Shown here: piece by piece, positions 42,459-53,352 of the stretch | How positions within the stretch are numbered: the first letter of the stretch is position 1 | Layout of the letters: the number at the start of each line of letters is the position of its first letter | Assembly (NCBI RefSeq): GCF_016920785.2 | Contig: NW_024609836.1 | Span: 65,203,930 to 65,267,929 of the forward strand | Direction: 5' to 3' | Origin: Ixodes scapularis | Taxonomy: Eukaryota; Arthropoda; Arachnida; Ixodida; Ixodidae | DNA: 64,000 bases | The notes under the pieces: model-generated | Database searches by the model: none | Told to the model about the DNA's origin: nothing | Seen by the model: only the letters and a program-made list of their open reading frames with translations | Program-made: the position numbers and the translations under genes

Positions 42459-43353
42459 TGGGTGATTTCAGATAAGATCGACCAAAGGATGGCTAGTCGA
42501 CATTTTCAAATCAACTGATGTTTTTATATGTTATTGTCTAGTGTCTGGTATGAACGAATCCAAACTTAGTTTTGACTAGAAAAAATACTTGGGGACAGGA
42601 AAAATCATAAGGCATGAGGTGGTGGACAGTTGCATTAACGCGCACTGATGGAGGGGGCCCGTTTGAGAGTGAATAACTAAAGCGATAACATTAGGAGAAC
42701 TCTAATACGTTTTAGGCGCAAACTATGGGTATAGCTTGCTTGTAATATAAAGTAATCATATTTATTTAAAATTTGTTTATTTTTCTAAAAATTGACAAAC
42801 ATGCCTGCTCGAACGACAAATGGCAAACTTTGGAGGTCTGTATCTCATGAAATAATTTAATCATTATGATATAATTTGCAGATATTATTCTACTAATATA
42901 TAGCTAATATTTAAAAAATAACTAAGGTATCTGTGTGATACAATAGTTAGGATATATTTAGTCAAACATGGAAAAAAAATCAAACAAAGAAAAATTCCGA
43001 TGCGAAAAAAAAAAAAAAACACCACCCTCGATTTTTTTTAAATTTCGGTAACCTGTTATACTCTATTTCGGCACTCATTTCCATTAAAAACATGTTGCAT
43101 CATTTTATTGAGAAAGAAGATACAACTCCCCAAAGTAGGGTCCTTTTTCAAAGCCTACACTTAGCGGTGTTTTATACAAGAACCGACTCTGAGTTCCAGT
43201 TTCATGAAACCAACACACATCTTTTATATATTTTTATTCAGATGAGGCCAATGATAACTAAAGAAATCGTTCACACACTTAAATTAAGGAGAAACTACTG
43301 TGTACAAAGAGGTATCATATTTCGGACTAGTGATCCGAGAAAAGATCATGCAG
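42459..43353 (+). repeat. Left long inverted repeat of the transposon
   Basis: This is the inverted partner of 46990-47895. It contains an A-run (43005-43018) and AT-rich subterminal sequence. The inner end of the similarity is AAAAGATCATGCAG on this arm. Confidence 0.85.
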
Positions 43354-44400
43354 CCATCGGCCACTAGGAACTTTGTTTACTTTATTCTCCTGCGACACTA
43401 TATGCTATTCCCTCTTCCGCTCTACCTTCATCTCTCTCTCTCTCTCATATATATCCCTGATATATATCCAGAACAAAAACATGTTCAAGCATTCCCTTTC
43501 TGCGTGGTAGTGTTCTGTGGCTAGCAAAAATCCTTTCCTCGCTAAGCTCACGATTATGGCAAAATAGTTGCCGGAAACCGCAGACGACACTCGTCGATAG
43601 TTCTGGCAAAACGGCCGATACAATCTTTTTTTTGCTTTTCCCCGCTCGTTGTCAAGGACAAGGGGGTTCGCTTCAACCAGCAAAACATGGCCGCCGACGC
43701 CTGTTTACTGAGCAGTCATGCCTGTCGCCATCTCACTCGCTGGCGTCACGGGCGATAATATCAGGCACAAAGGGGCACACCAACCGGCAGCATTATCCCC
43801 AAATACTCGAGCCTCGCGTAAATTCATAGAGTGTAAACGCTGTCGCCATGTTATCGTAGCAAGACCGCCCCCCCCCCCCCCCTCCCCCAACGGGGGACTG
43901 CAGTACGCGACGGCGTACTAACACAACGGCGACGATATCGACATCGCGGGCTCCGAATTTTCCCATAGTTCTACTCCACGGGCATTTCTCGAAACGCTTG
44001 ATATTGTGTACGCCCGCCTGGAAGGATTTCAGGCGCAAAAGAAAGCAATTTCACAAAAGCTTAAAAGCGGCGGCGACGCGTGTGCGGTGAACGCTTGTAG
44101 TTTTGGTGTAGACAGGGTGTGTGTGTTCTCGTTGTTGACACCAGCCGGCGATAAGGCACTGCAGGCGGTAGCTCAGTACAGCAAGGGCTAATCCGAGTGA
44201 CCATCAACGTGACCCCACCGCCAACCCCTCGCGAACCGGTCGCCGACATGGCTCAGGCTGTGTCATGAACCACGTGGTAGAAGCTCGGGTGCTTTCATAT
44301 CAGCGCGTGGAGGGACGACAGTGCGATTCCGGAAAGTCTTTTTCGAAGGCCGCTGACCACAATTTTTTGTCTGGAGACTTTCCCTCTTTCTTCCTTTGAC
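43354..44400. other. Left internal region of the transposon, no gene assigned
   Basis: GC-richer than the arms, with a C-run at about 43868-43885 and short frames on both strands. It may hold the promoter and leader of the transposase gene or decayed N-terminal exons. Confidence 0.4.
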
Positions 44401-46577
44401 GTGGATCAAGCTTTGCCGACAGCCTCAGTTGTGACCTCTCTTTTCAAATGCACGTTTCCAGTGAGTAAGCTCCTCAGCCTCGGACTTGTCACTTGTGCAC
44501 CCAGTAGTTCTTTCACTTGGCAATTATATGCCATCAGTTGGGGTTTAATTTCTATTATTTATGTATACATTATGAAGACGTCCTGGAGCTCCGAACGAGT
44601 GTTTTGTGCAGATTACTTTTGCAAACACAAAAAGACTATACCAAAGCAGCGGAATTTTCGAAGTGTTGGCGAGTTGGACCTAAACTCGTTGAAGCAAATT
44701 CTTCCGCCTGACTGTTCCACCAAAGTGAGTGCGACGGACTACCTGTGCTACCATTGCTTCATGCACATCACTAAGGAGATCTCGATGCGAAGCTCAGAGC
44801 AGTGCCCTGACATATGTGTGCCAGCTGAAGAAGCTATTGAAGATCTAAATCGCAGCATACTACCTACAGATGTGTCGCCGCTGAGACAACCAAGCGTCGT
44901 AAGAAGTCGGGACAGGCCTGCCTATGTCAAGAGAAAGCAGACAGAACTGGAGCAGGTTGCTGTCACGAATATACGCTCAAGGCTACGTATTGCGTACGAC
45001 AGGGACCCACCATCGGGGTCGTCCGAACCAACATGCTCCACATGCACTGAGTGGGTGGACAACTTTCGGCAGGCCTTTGAAACCGCCACCTCTCTCCGGG
45101 AACGTTGTCAACTGCTTACACTCCTGCCGTCAACACTGACGAAGAATGAGGTTCAAAAGATGATTCCACAGGCCTCAATGTATCTAATCGGTAAATCCCG
45201 AAAACTCAAGGAAAAGCATGGCGTGTGGTATGAGCCGGATCCTTACACGAGGTGCAAGGTGAGCCCTGAGAACCTGTCTGCTGCCCTAGAGTACTTCACG
45301 AAAGACGAGCTACAATGTTCGCGCCAAAGTCCCAACCAGAAGGACGTCATCTCTGTCATGCTCAACGGAGAGAAAACGTTCGTGCCAAAGCGCTTCATGA
45401 CACGCTCAATACGAGAGGCCTTCCGTATATACAAAGACAAGCATCCCGATTCCGGCGGTGGGCTAACGAAATTTTATTCGTTGCGCCCTAGATGGGTCCA
45501 ATGTATTCCACACCAGGAAGTGTGCGTTTGTGTGCGCTACGCCAATTATTATCTTTGTATTGCCGCTCTAGAGAACGTTACAGGCTCAACATTCAACACT
45601 GGTGAAATGAACTCAGCATTTCTGTGCGACCCAGCAACAGAACTGTGCCTTCAAGGAGACTGTGATCACTGCCCAAAAGGCCAGTTTCTTACACTCCAGG
45701 AACTTGATATCCCGGAGGATGAAGAGATTGTGCTTGCAACATGGGAGTCCGGCGACCTTGTGAAAAAAACTTTGGAACCTCAGACTTTCCTAAAAGTCAT
45801 CCAAGTGACGGTTGGAAGTTGGGTACTTCACAACCATATCCGGCAAACGCAAGGTAGAGCGATCTACGATGAAAAACAGTGCATGCAACGCGGGAGCATT
45901 GTCTTTCATTTTGACTTTGCTGAAAACTGGACCATCGTGCTTCCTGACGAAGTGCAAGCATATCACTGGAAAAAAAAAACAAGTTTCGATATTTACATGT
46001 GTAGTGACGACAAGAAAATCTACAAACAGCTTTGCCATCATCAGTGAGGACCTGTGTCACGACGCCGCTTACGCTTGCTTGGCTCTAGAAAAATTGAAGG
46101 AGTGGGTTGAAGACAACGTTGCGGTATACTCGTACGTGACGTACGTAAGTGACGGCGCCGCCAGTCATTTCAAGAATCGCTACCAGCTTCACCAATTTGC
46201 AAAGGACGATTGCCCACAAGCCCAGTGGTTATTTTCTGCATCTGGACATGGGAAAAATGCATGTGACGGAGTTGGCGGACTCGTGAAGCACCAGGCCACG
46301 CTGAACAACCTGAGAGAACGTTCAGTAAGGGCAATTCAGACGGCCAGGACAATGGTGAGCGTTCTATGAAAGAAACTGAAAGGCGTGCATCTTGTATATC
46401 TGGACGAAAATGAGGTTGTTCGGTATCGTGAACAAAAAAAAGAAGAGTGGCTGACGGTGCGCGCCTTCCCTGGCATTCAGTCTTGGCACGCGTGGCGGCT
46501 CAGCAAGTCATCAACAGAAGGGACCTGTGACGTATATGTAGCACGGACAGTCGGATCTGCTTGGAAGCAACTTTATT
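44401..46577 (+). pseudogene. Transposase-like gene, DFAEN...SDGAASHFKNR family
   Basis: An open frame of 548 codons (44401-46047) is followed, after a +1/-1 shift in an A10 run at 45970-45979, by the rest of the protein in another frame to 46366. There an in-frame TGA (46367-46369) precedes further conserved-looking sequence to 46577. Features in order: a cysteine cluster VFCADYFC...YLCYHCF (about residues 68-118), LRERCQLLTLLPSTLTKNEV, FYSLRPRWVQCIP, a DCDHCP zinc-like pair, FHFDFAENW, then SDGAASHFKNR and GHGKNACDGVGG in the shifted frame. This combination recurs in long uncharacterised animal proteins that I take to be DDE transposases, with Asp in DFAEN and SDGAA as likely catalytic residues. 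The superfamily name is not certain. The true start may be downstream, near residue 58. Confidence 0.7.
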
Positions 46578-46989
46578 AAATGGGTACAGCGAGGAAAACC
46601 TTAGCGTAAAGTGCCGAATTTGATTTCCCAAGGACTGCTCATTTTGAATGCAGGGACATCTTATTTATCACATTTTTCTTCACGGGGTATTTAACCTACT
46701 GTTTTTGTTGGTGGTTACTAATAATTTTTATCTGATCACTATAAAAAAATCCCAAAATGTTATCCTCGAGCAGGATAAAATATATCGGCTTGCCACGATT
46801 CATTCATACACCGAGAGCATCGAAGCTGCTCCAGTTAGGCACTATGGCATCCGTCACCTGAAATTGTTTGTAATCGTAAATACACAGCCAACCTAAATAT
46901 CTTATTATTATATCTTTGTTTTTGTGTGTGGAAGTAAAGTTATTTATTTTACTCTAGATGTAAGATATACCGGAAGGTACAACTTCACA
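46578..46989. other. Right internal region of the transposon
   Basis: AT-rich sequence between the transposase-like gene and the right arm. No gene is recognised. Confidence 0.4.
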
Positions 46990-47895
46990 CTGCATCATCT
47001 TTTCTCAAATCATTAGTCTCTAATATGATACCACTTTGTATGCTCATGTAAAATGCTGTATATAGTTTCTCCTCACTTTTACTGTGTGACCGATCGCTCT
47101 TTTTATCAATGACCTCATCTGAATAAATGTATATAAAAGATTTGTGCAAGTTTCATGAAACTGGAACTCAGAGTCACTTCTTGTACAGGACACTGCTAAG
47201 TGTAGGCTTTGAAAAAGGACCCTACTTTGGGGAGTTGTTTCGTCTTTCACAGTGCAATGATGCAACATGTTTTTAATAGAAATGAATGCCAAAATAGTGT
47301 ATAACAGGGTACCCAAATTTAAAAAAAAATCGAAGGTGGTGCTTTTTTTTTATTCGCATTGGAATTTTTCTTTGTTTGATTTTTTTCCTTGCCTAAATAT
47401 ATTGTAACTATTGTGTCACTCAGATACCTTATTTATTTTTTCAATAATAGCCATATATTAGTAAAATAATGTCTGCAAGTTATGTAATAATGATTAAATT
47501 ATTTCATGAGATACAGATTTCCAAAGTTTGCCATTTGTCGTTCGAGCAGGCATGTTTGGCAATTTTTAGAAAACTAAATAAATTTTTAATAAATATTATT
47601 ACTTTATATTACAAGCAAGTTGTACCCATAGTTTGTTTGTAAAAAGTTTTAAAATTCTCCTAATTTTATTGTTTTAATTATTCACTTTCAAACTTGCCCC
47701 CTCCATCAGTGCGCGTTAATGCAACTGTCCACCTCTCCCTGCCTTACGATTTTTCTTGTCTCCAAATTTTTTTTCTGGTCAAAACTAAGTGTGGATTCGT
47801 TTATACCAGACACTAGACAATGTCATATAAAAACATCAGTTGATTTAAAAATGTCGACCAGCCACCCTTTGGTCGATCTTATCTGAAATCACCCA
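46990..47895 (-). repeat. Right long inverted repeat of the transposon
   Basis: Inverted partner of 42459-43353. It ends TCACCCA next to a (TA)n run that belongs to the neighbouring direct repeat. Confidence 0.85.
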
Positions 47896-48166
47896 TATAT
47901 ATATATATATATCTTTTGATGTGGATCGTCATCAACGACGCCAACACAACTCAAAGTTTCGAGGATTTAAGCACCCCGGAAGAAGTAGAAGAAGCGCATG
48001 CCCAAAGTTGAAGAGTTGCTGGGGGAGGGCAATGGAAAGGACAGTGGCATTGAAAGAGGCACTGCGACTAATAAAGTGGTACCCTTAATAATGCGACTAT
48101 TTAACCACACCTAACTTAACCTAACCTAACCTAACCTAACCTAAGCCGCCACATTGTCGTAGCAGA
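47896..48166 (+). repeat. Direct repeat with telomere-like tract, copy 1
   Basis: Aligns closely with 50231-50486. Shared blocks are a (TA)n start, GATCGTCATCAACGACG, CACAACTCAAAGTTTCGAGG, GATTTAAGCACCCCGGAAGA, GGGGGAGGGCAATGGAAAGG, ACTAATAAAGTGGT, then a (CCTAA)n tract and AGCCGCCACATTG. The interior encodes acidic, coding-like sequence (for example TQSFEDLSTPEEVEE) with a stop, suggesting the decayed end of a transposase or similar gene. Confidence 0.8.
48110..48145. repeat. (CCTAA)n telomere-like tract, copy 1
   Basis: About seven CCTAA units, of which the central five are perfect. TTAGG is the canonical arthropod telomere repeat. Here it is internal and part of a repeated unit. Confidence 0.85.
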
Positions 48167-48842
48167 CGTCCAAGGGCAATATCAAGACCGTGAAAAACGT
48201 TTCAAGCGTTTATTTCAAGTTTCGTTGCAGTTTGCATTCTTGGTCATCCAGGTACAATCGGCACGGAAGGAAACCCGAACGCGGAACGCGTGGCCATCGA
48301 GACAGGCTGCTTCACCTGGTGGGCCCCTGAGAACTAATGAAAATGCGCCCGGGGTTCGAGGGTGCGGGTCCTGCTAAAATGTGCTGGACCTTCGCGCGGC
48401 GCGTCTGGGAGTTCCGCGTTTCGCCGGTGGCGCGCTGTGAGCGCCGTCATTCAGGGTGTTTTCGTGTGACCGCACTGTCGCCCCATGTCGCCCGTTCGAC
48501 ACTGGGCGGCCGCTTAACCTGGCTATTGCTCTTTGCGATAGGTCCTGCCCAGACAGGGTGGTAAATTTATTCCGCTCCGGAATTGATACGCCTGGCATAT
48601 CGGTGGTTACCGAAGAGAGCGTCAACAAGCGATTCCTCGCTTTTTAAGAATCGACTGATAGCCTCGCACGAAAACATGCGCATTGCTCATTAAAACCGAG
48701 GCATCTGCGTCAGTCTGTTGTAGTATTTTTTTTTCATAAAGAGTATGGTCATGCGAACAAACGAATTTTATTTCGCGTTTATGACGTTTCACTATTTCTC
48801 AGAAATCGCGCGTGGCACGATGTTCACGTGACACGTCATCAA

Positions 48843-48997
48843 GCACTACGGGTCTTCCGTGCACCGCATGGTGCACGGAAGACCCGTAGTGCGGTCACAA
48901 GCCTCCAGTACATGACCCGTAGTGCGGTCACAAGCCTCCAGTGCATGATACTGGAGGCTTGTGACCGCTTTTTCCACAAGCCTCCAGTATCATGTAC
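48843..48997. repeat. Cluster of perfect palindromes
   Basis: The first palindrome has 23-bp perfect arms (48843-48865 and 48870-48892) with a GCAT loop. The second has 19-bp perfect arms (48924-48942 and 48950-48968) with a 7-base loop. The arm motif CACAAGCCTCCAGT recurs directly at about 48897 and 48975, and CCCGTAGTGCGGTCACAAGC occurs twice. This suggests successive inverted and direct duplications of one short unit. Confidence 0.9.
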
Positions 48998-49019
48998 TTT
49001 GTATTTGATGCAAATAAAA

Positions 49020-49041
49020 TATCAACAACAACAACAACAAC
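49020..49041. repeat. (CAA)n microsatellite
   Basis: About seven uninterrupted CAA units inside the 48251-49362 element. Confidence 0.8.
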
Positions 49042-49362
49042 GAAATGTTTTACCTTTCATTTCGCCCTTGCTATACACAATGCGATAATGAGTGACAGCT
49101 CTGAAGAGATATCGCTGGGAATTCAATACACAAAGTGAGTGACAGTGCTTTTTGTATCGGATGTGACAGCGCTTACAGCGCGCCACCGGCGAAACGCGGA
49201 ACTCCCAGACGCGCCGAGCGAGGGTCGAGCTCACCTTAGTGGAACCCGCAACCTCGCACCCCGGCGCATTTTCATTAGTTCTCAGGGGCCCTTTAGGTGG
49301 AGCAGCATGTATCAACGGCCACGCGTTCCGGCGTTCGGGTTTCATTCCGTGCCGATTGTACA

Positions 49363-50230
49363 TGTCAAAGAGCGAGATGAGTGCGAGTGAATGAATCTTC
49401 TTGTTTGTCCACTGGGACTTTCCAGCTGATGTTACCAGGCGGAATTTCCCATGTTGCACATGGAAATTTGGGCTTTTCCAGACCTTGACTAACTTTACCA
49501 GTGCCAACCAGCTAATGTATATAAGACCGCATGGTCCTAGGGACGACTACACCGACGACAGAAGCCCCAACAGCAGAAGCAGCAGCAGAAGTTCCAAAAG
49601 CCCCAACAGCAAATGGTACCGAAAATCCTGTGATTACCAATTTCGGCTCGCCCGGGGGGTCCAAAAATTTGAAGTGCTCCGATTGGGCCGAGTGTGGTAT
49701 CATTGAAAAGAGCTCGAAAAATGCAGTACAGTCAGTGGTATAGATTGTTTTTGGATTTGGCCCGGGCCAACCTTTTGGACCCAAATTCGGGCAACTAAAT
49801 TTGGCCTTACCTAGGCGTGTTGGGTACCGTTCGATTTTTCTCATCGAACCCTTTCCAACGATACCAATGTCGACCAGTTTTGGCCCGGGCCAAATTTTGG
49901 CAATCTTGCAATTTTTTTTTGGATTTGGCCCTACTTGGTCGTGTAATATATCAAACGAAAAGTCTTGCCGAGTACTATCCAGCAATTTAAGTACGGTTGC
50001 GTTGCGACCAGTAGGAAGCGAGAGGCAATTTTTCAAACGTTTAAATTTGGCACCAGGTGCCAGGGTTGCCAGACTGCCTGTATGTGAAGTAGTTAAACTT
50101 GGCATAATTATTAGGCCCACCCCGGCGAGAGGGGTCGAAAGCTAAAATTGAGCTCTGGTGCAAGTCTAGACGTGCTAGGCCTACCTAGTTACCGTTTGTT
50201 TTGTCGTAGTTGGTGTCAGTGTTATTAAAA
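49363..50230. other. No gene recognised; imperfect internal repeats
   Basis: A 70-codon plus-strand frame (49531-49743) is threonine/alanine-rich at its start, and a 202-codon minus-strand frame (49512-50120) overlaps it. Neither has a known domain. Motifs such as TTTTGGATTTGGCCC, GGCCCGGGCCAA and CTTGGTCGTGT or CTAGGCGTGTTGG repeat in the same order at about 49745-49860 and 49870-50000, indicating an old imperfect duplication. Confidence 0.4.
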
Positions 50231-50486
50231 GAGTATATATATGTATCTCTTTATGTAGATCGTCATCAACGACGACAACACAACTCAAAGTTTCGAGGAT
50301 TTAAGCACCCCGGAAGAGGTAGAAGAAGAACATGCCCAAAGTTGAAGAGCTGCTGGGGGAGGGCAATGGAAAGGACAGTGGCATTGAAAGAAGCACTGCG
50401 ACTAATAAAGTGGTCCCCCTAATAACGCGACTATTTAACCTAACCTAACCTAACCTAACCTAACCTTAGCCGCCACATTGCCGTAG
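50231..50486 (+). repeat. Direct repeat with telomere-like tract, copy 2
   Basis: This is the same unit as 47896-48166 in the same orientation, 2.3 kb away, with about 90% identity by eye. It includes a (CCTAA)n tract at 50435-50467 and the following AGCCGCCACATTG. Confidence 0.8.
50435..50467. repeat. (CCTAA)n telomere-like tract, copy 2
   Basis: Six perfect or near-perfect CCTAA units, at the same place in the unit as in copy 1. Confidence 0.85.
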
Positions 50487-50868
50487 CACATTGTCATAGG
50501 AGGGCCACGTGACTGGCGCCCCGCTGCGGCGAGACGCCGAAACACACTTCCCCGAGCGAACAAGTGTGTTTCGGGCCCTTGCCACTGCAAAAGCTGTGCG
50601 CTGGACGTCCAGGTTCCCCGACAAATGGCTTTTTGATGCTCTGTGCCACCAGATCCTCGGGCTCCAAATCTGCGACCGGGCACTTTATGGCTCCGTCGTC
50701 AAACTGCCAGGCTTTGTGAGTGTAGAGGATGCTTGGGGCAGACACACCAGTCAGAGACGCGTCCCAATCATTATACCCGCGGTGCGTGAGCGTGACGCCG
50801 ATGCCCAACGACGTCGCCGTGACGTGTCGCAGCTATTGATGTTACGGCACTCTGACGCATGACTTTTC
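50487..50868. other. Unassigned GC-rich sequence
   Basis: One plus-strand frame of 117 codons (50509-50862) and overlapping minus-strand frames, none with a recognisable domain. Confidence 0.35.
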
Positions 50869-51272
50869 AGCGCGATAGCATTAAGGGGCTCGTGTTACAG
50901 AAAAGCCGGCGTCGGTCGCGTGACGGGAAAATCATGATTGGTCGATAGGACCATGACCTCAGACGCACATGACCTCGAACGGCAATTTAAAACACCCCCC
51001 AACGAACACGTTAAACGTGACGCCACGCGTAGAATGAAAGTGATTAAAACATGAAATGTGATACTAATTAAAGGTCACCGCATGTCTCAAAAGATTTAAC
51101 TCTATAAAGGTATTCATTTGCCTTAAAGAAACACTTGAAGGATTTTAGGCGGGATTCCAACCCACGACCCTTCGGTTGCGAGGCAGGCACGCTAGTGACT
51201 ATGCAACGCAAGGCACGCTTGCACGGTGAATGAGAAGGCGATGCGAACGGGGCCCGATAACGCTATCGCGTT
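50869..51272. mobile_element. MITE-like element with an embedded tRNA-like SINE
   Basis: The left end GCGCGATAGCATTAAGGGGC is inverted at the right end (51247-51272), whose reverse complement includes ACGCGATAGCGTTATCGGGC. A tRNA-like segment lies inside at 51149-51208. The rest has no coding capacity. The whole may be a composite SINE with flanking inverted ends, or a MITE that took in a SINE. Confidence 0.5.
51149..51208 (-). repeat. tRNA-like sequence (SINE promoter)
   Basis: On the minus strand: an A-box-like TAGTCACTAGCGTGCC, then TGCCTCGCAACCGAAGGGTC, then GTGGGTTGGAATCCCGCC with a near-consensus B box (GGTTGGAATCC against GGTTCGANTCC). This matches a polymerase III internal promoter of a tRNA-derived SINE. 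Tick SINEs of this kind (Ruka) are known, but I did not compare with them. A working tRNA is unlikely because the acceptor and D arms do not pair well. Confidence 0.6.
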
Positions 51273-52982
51273 CCACCCTTAAAGGCAAAGTTTAAGCGTC
51301 CTCCAAGTATTTTCTTTTTTAATTTGTTTTTATGAGCGTTTATTACTGTTGCGGTTGGTCTAAGTATCAAAGATGGAAATATGCTATAGATTGTATTGAC
51401 TAAATTTAATAAAAATAATAAAAAAGATAACACGACGTGACGATGTTATTTTTTTTTTTAAACTGCAAGCAGCTCGCAAGCGTTGCACAGCCAGACAGGC
51501 GCGCAACTGGGCAACATAGGAAACCGATGGAAATGCGGAAACAAGACCCAGACTTTTTAGTGTTACTGTGTGTGCAAATGTGAGGATCAATGCATTTTAA
51601 GCGTTGTACGCAGTGTTGTAGGGGATATTATGCCGGTGAACCGAATGTCCACACATTCTCCTTTACAACCGACGAGCAACGGCGTATCCAATGGATCAAG
51701 ACAATTCCGAAGAAATATGTTTAAGGTGCATCCCCACCCTTGGTTAGTGTGATTCTGGAGCAATAGATGGCGGTGGGATCGCCTTCCAGGCCTGTTCATC
51801 AATGCGAAAAATCGCGCGTGGTGGCGCTTTGATACAGTGGGGTATATTTCTACGTCCTGAATTTGACATCCCTGGTCCCTGGCTTGTTACTCGCTGCACG
51901 AGCTTTCTTTGGAACGCGCACGGCTGCGCCATTTCTCGTGCAAGGGTCCAGTTGCCTACGCTCAGAGCTCACGTCTCCAGCAAATGTGGGCAGAACAAAA
52001 CGGAAAAATCGTCCTGAGCCAAATGGCAAGACACATGCATAACAAGACCACCGACGCGTTGAAAAATATAAAATTGCCCGTGCGCCGCTATTGGATATTT
52101 CAGAGGCCAATTACACATATTTCAATGTGATCAGATATATATTGTCACGAGTGAAGGTGACGAGAGGACGAACAGTGCACTGAAAAATAAAGGTTTTATC
52201 GGCGAACTAGTGCCAAACAAAAAAAGTAAAGAAAGAGCGTCGAGGCAGCAGAAACCAGGCGGCGATTCGGCAGCGTAACAGAGAGCGAGAGCGAGACTGA
52301 CTCGACAATGTCGCGGGCAGCTGCTTATCTACAGTGCGTCACTATCTCGAAAGTTCGGCAAAGGATGTTCGAGCATCACGTGCTCGGGGCAAGAATGAAC
52401 TGGCACTTTCGGGAACAAGAAAGCAGGGCGAAGGTTAAGTCTGGTGCAAGAATGAACGCCAATCTTCTAGAAGTCCTTGACCGAGCGTTGCTTTCTCGGC
52501 TCTGCGGGCGGCAATAAGACGGGCCGGCCGTTTTAGCGTGCATGTGTTTGGCTCTTTGTGGATTTCCAGGAAAACGTAATGGCGTGATAGACATGGGTTT
52601 CCAGAATTCTAGCTTGAGGAATTAACTACCTAAAATATCAAAACGAATTAACTATTTTTTGGGCGGTCAGGTGTCTCATTTAGGTAGCTGGGTGCTTAGT
52701 TTGACCAAAACCACGAGGTTGGAAAACACAAAAAATGGCAATTAGGTTTAGATGTTGAGTTTGGTAAACCCAAAGCAGGACTGGTGCGGGAGTCATAATA
52801 AAAAAAAATGCCTAGGTTAATAATTCACTCACAGCAATAAATTATAATAATTAATTTCAATGCGAATCCAGTGATAAATTCATGACTGGCCAGGCAAAGA
52901 TTCTTGGTCTGTGGATAGCGTTTTCACATAGTTAAGCAATGTACAGTCTGTCACACACAAAACAAATTACAGGATTTTTTTT
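51273..52982. other. No gene recognised
   Basis: Short frames only. The minus strand at 51720-51745 and the plus strand at 56903-56930 share GGTGGGG-TGCACCTTAAA, suggesting another dispersed repeat. A purine-rich block at 52145-52590 looks like a dispersed repeat but is unassigned. Confidence 0.35.
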
Positions 52983-53352
52983 TGCACCGCAAGACTAAAC
53001 TAGGCATCACCGAACGCTCATTCTCCACCCAAAGATAGCGCTAGAGGTCACAAACAGATGTCAAAGTTTCAGCCCGATCCGATACCTTATTCAAAATTTA
53101 TAAGTGATTTTCTGAAAAGTTCAATGGGAAAATGGCGACCGACGTAGTTTTCGAATACATGGGGCTCTATGGGCACCAGAAACCGAAAACGGGCAAAAAC
53201 GGGCTCCATTTCCCCATTGAAATTTTCAGAAAATCACTTATAACTTTTGAATAAGGTGTCCGTTCGGGATAAAACTTTGGCACATGGTTGTGACCTAGTG
53301 CTACCTTTGGGCGGAGAATGAGCGTTAGGCGATGCATAGCTAATTTTTGCTG
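52983..53352. mobile_element. Foldback element with ~150-bp arms
   Basis: The left arm (52983-53134) is inverted at 53208-53352. Shared blocks are GCATCACCGAACGCTCATTC / GAATGAGCGTTAGGCGATGC, ACCTTATTCAAAA, TATAAGTGATTTTCTGAAAA and TTCAATGGG. The loop is about 73 bases. An A/T-run lies just outside each arm. There is no coding capacity. Confidence 0.75.

Larger units (their letters stand above)
42459..47895 (+). mobile_element. 5.4-kb DNA transposon with ~0.9-kb inverted repeats
   Basis: Left arm 42459-43353 and right arm 46990-47895 are inverted copies. The tips are TGGGTGATTTCAGATAAGAT, followed by CGACCAAAGG on the left and the complement of CCTTTGGTCG on the right. Long stretches match throughout, such as CCCCAAAGTAGGGTCC and CAGTTTCATGAAAC. 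By eye the arms are roughly 85-90% identical, with small gaps. Between them lies a single transposase-like gene (44401-46577). No target duplication is obvious: the left flank is GACTCAT and the right flank is a (TA)n run. Confidence 0.85.
48251..49362. mobile_element. Element with ~200-bp inverted ends and internal palindromes
   Basis: Sequence at 48251-48450 is inverted at 49166-49362. Shared blocks include TACAATCGGCACGGAA, GAAACCCGAACGC, GGAACGCGTGGCC, GGGCCCCTGAGAACTAATGA, AAAATGCGCC, GTCTGGGAGTTCCGCGTTTC and GCCGGTGGCGCGCTGT. The interior carries the palindrome cluster at 48843-48997. Frames crossing the ends are open but unrecognised. It is likely a non-autonomous foldback-type transposon. 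Confidence 0.7.

Noticed and set aside
48110..48145. Chromosome end
   Set aside because: The (CCTAA)n tract is only about 36 bases, is flanked by unique sequence on both sides and recurs at the same place in a repeated unit.
49512..50120. 202-codon minus-strand frame
   Set aside because: Composition follows an imperfect DNA duplication (GGATTTGGCCC motifs); no domain, and a plus-strand frame overlaps it.
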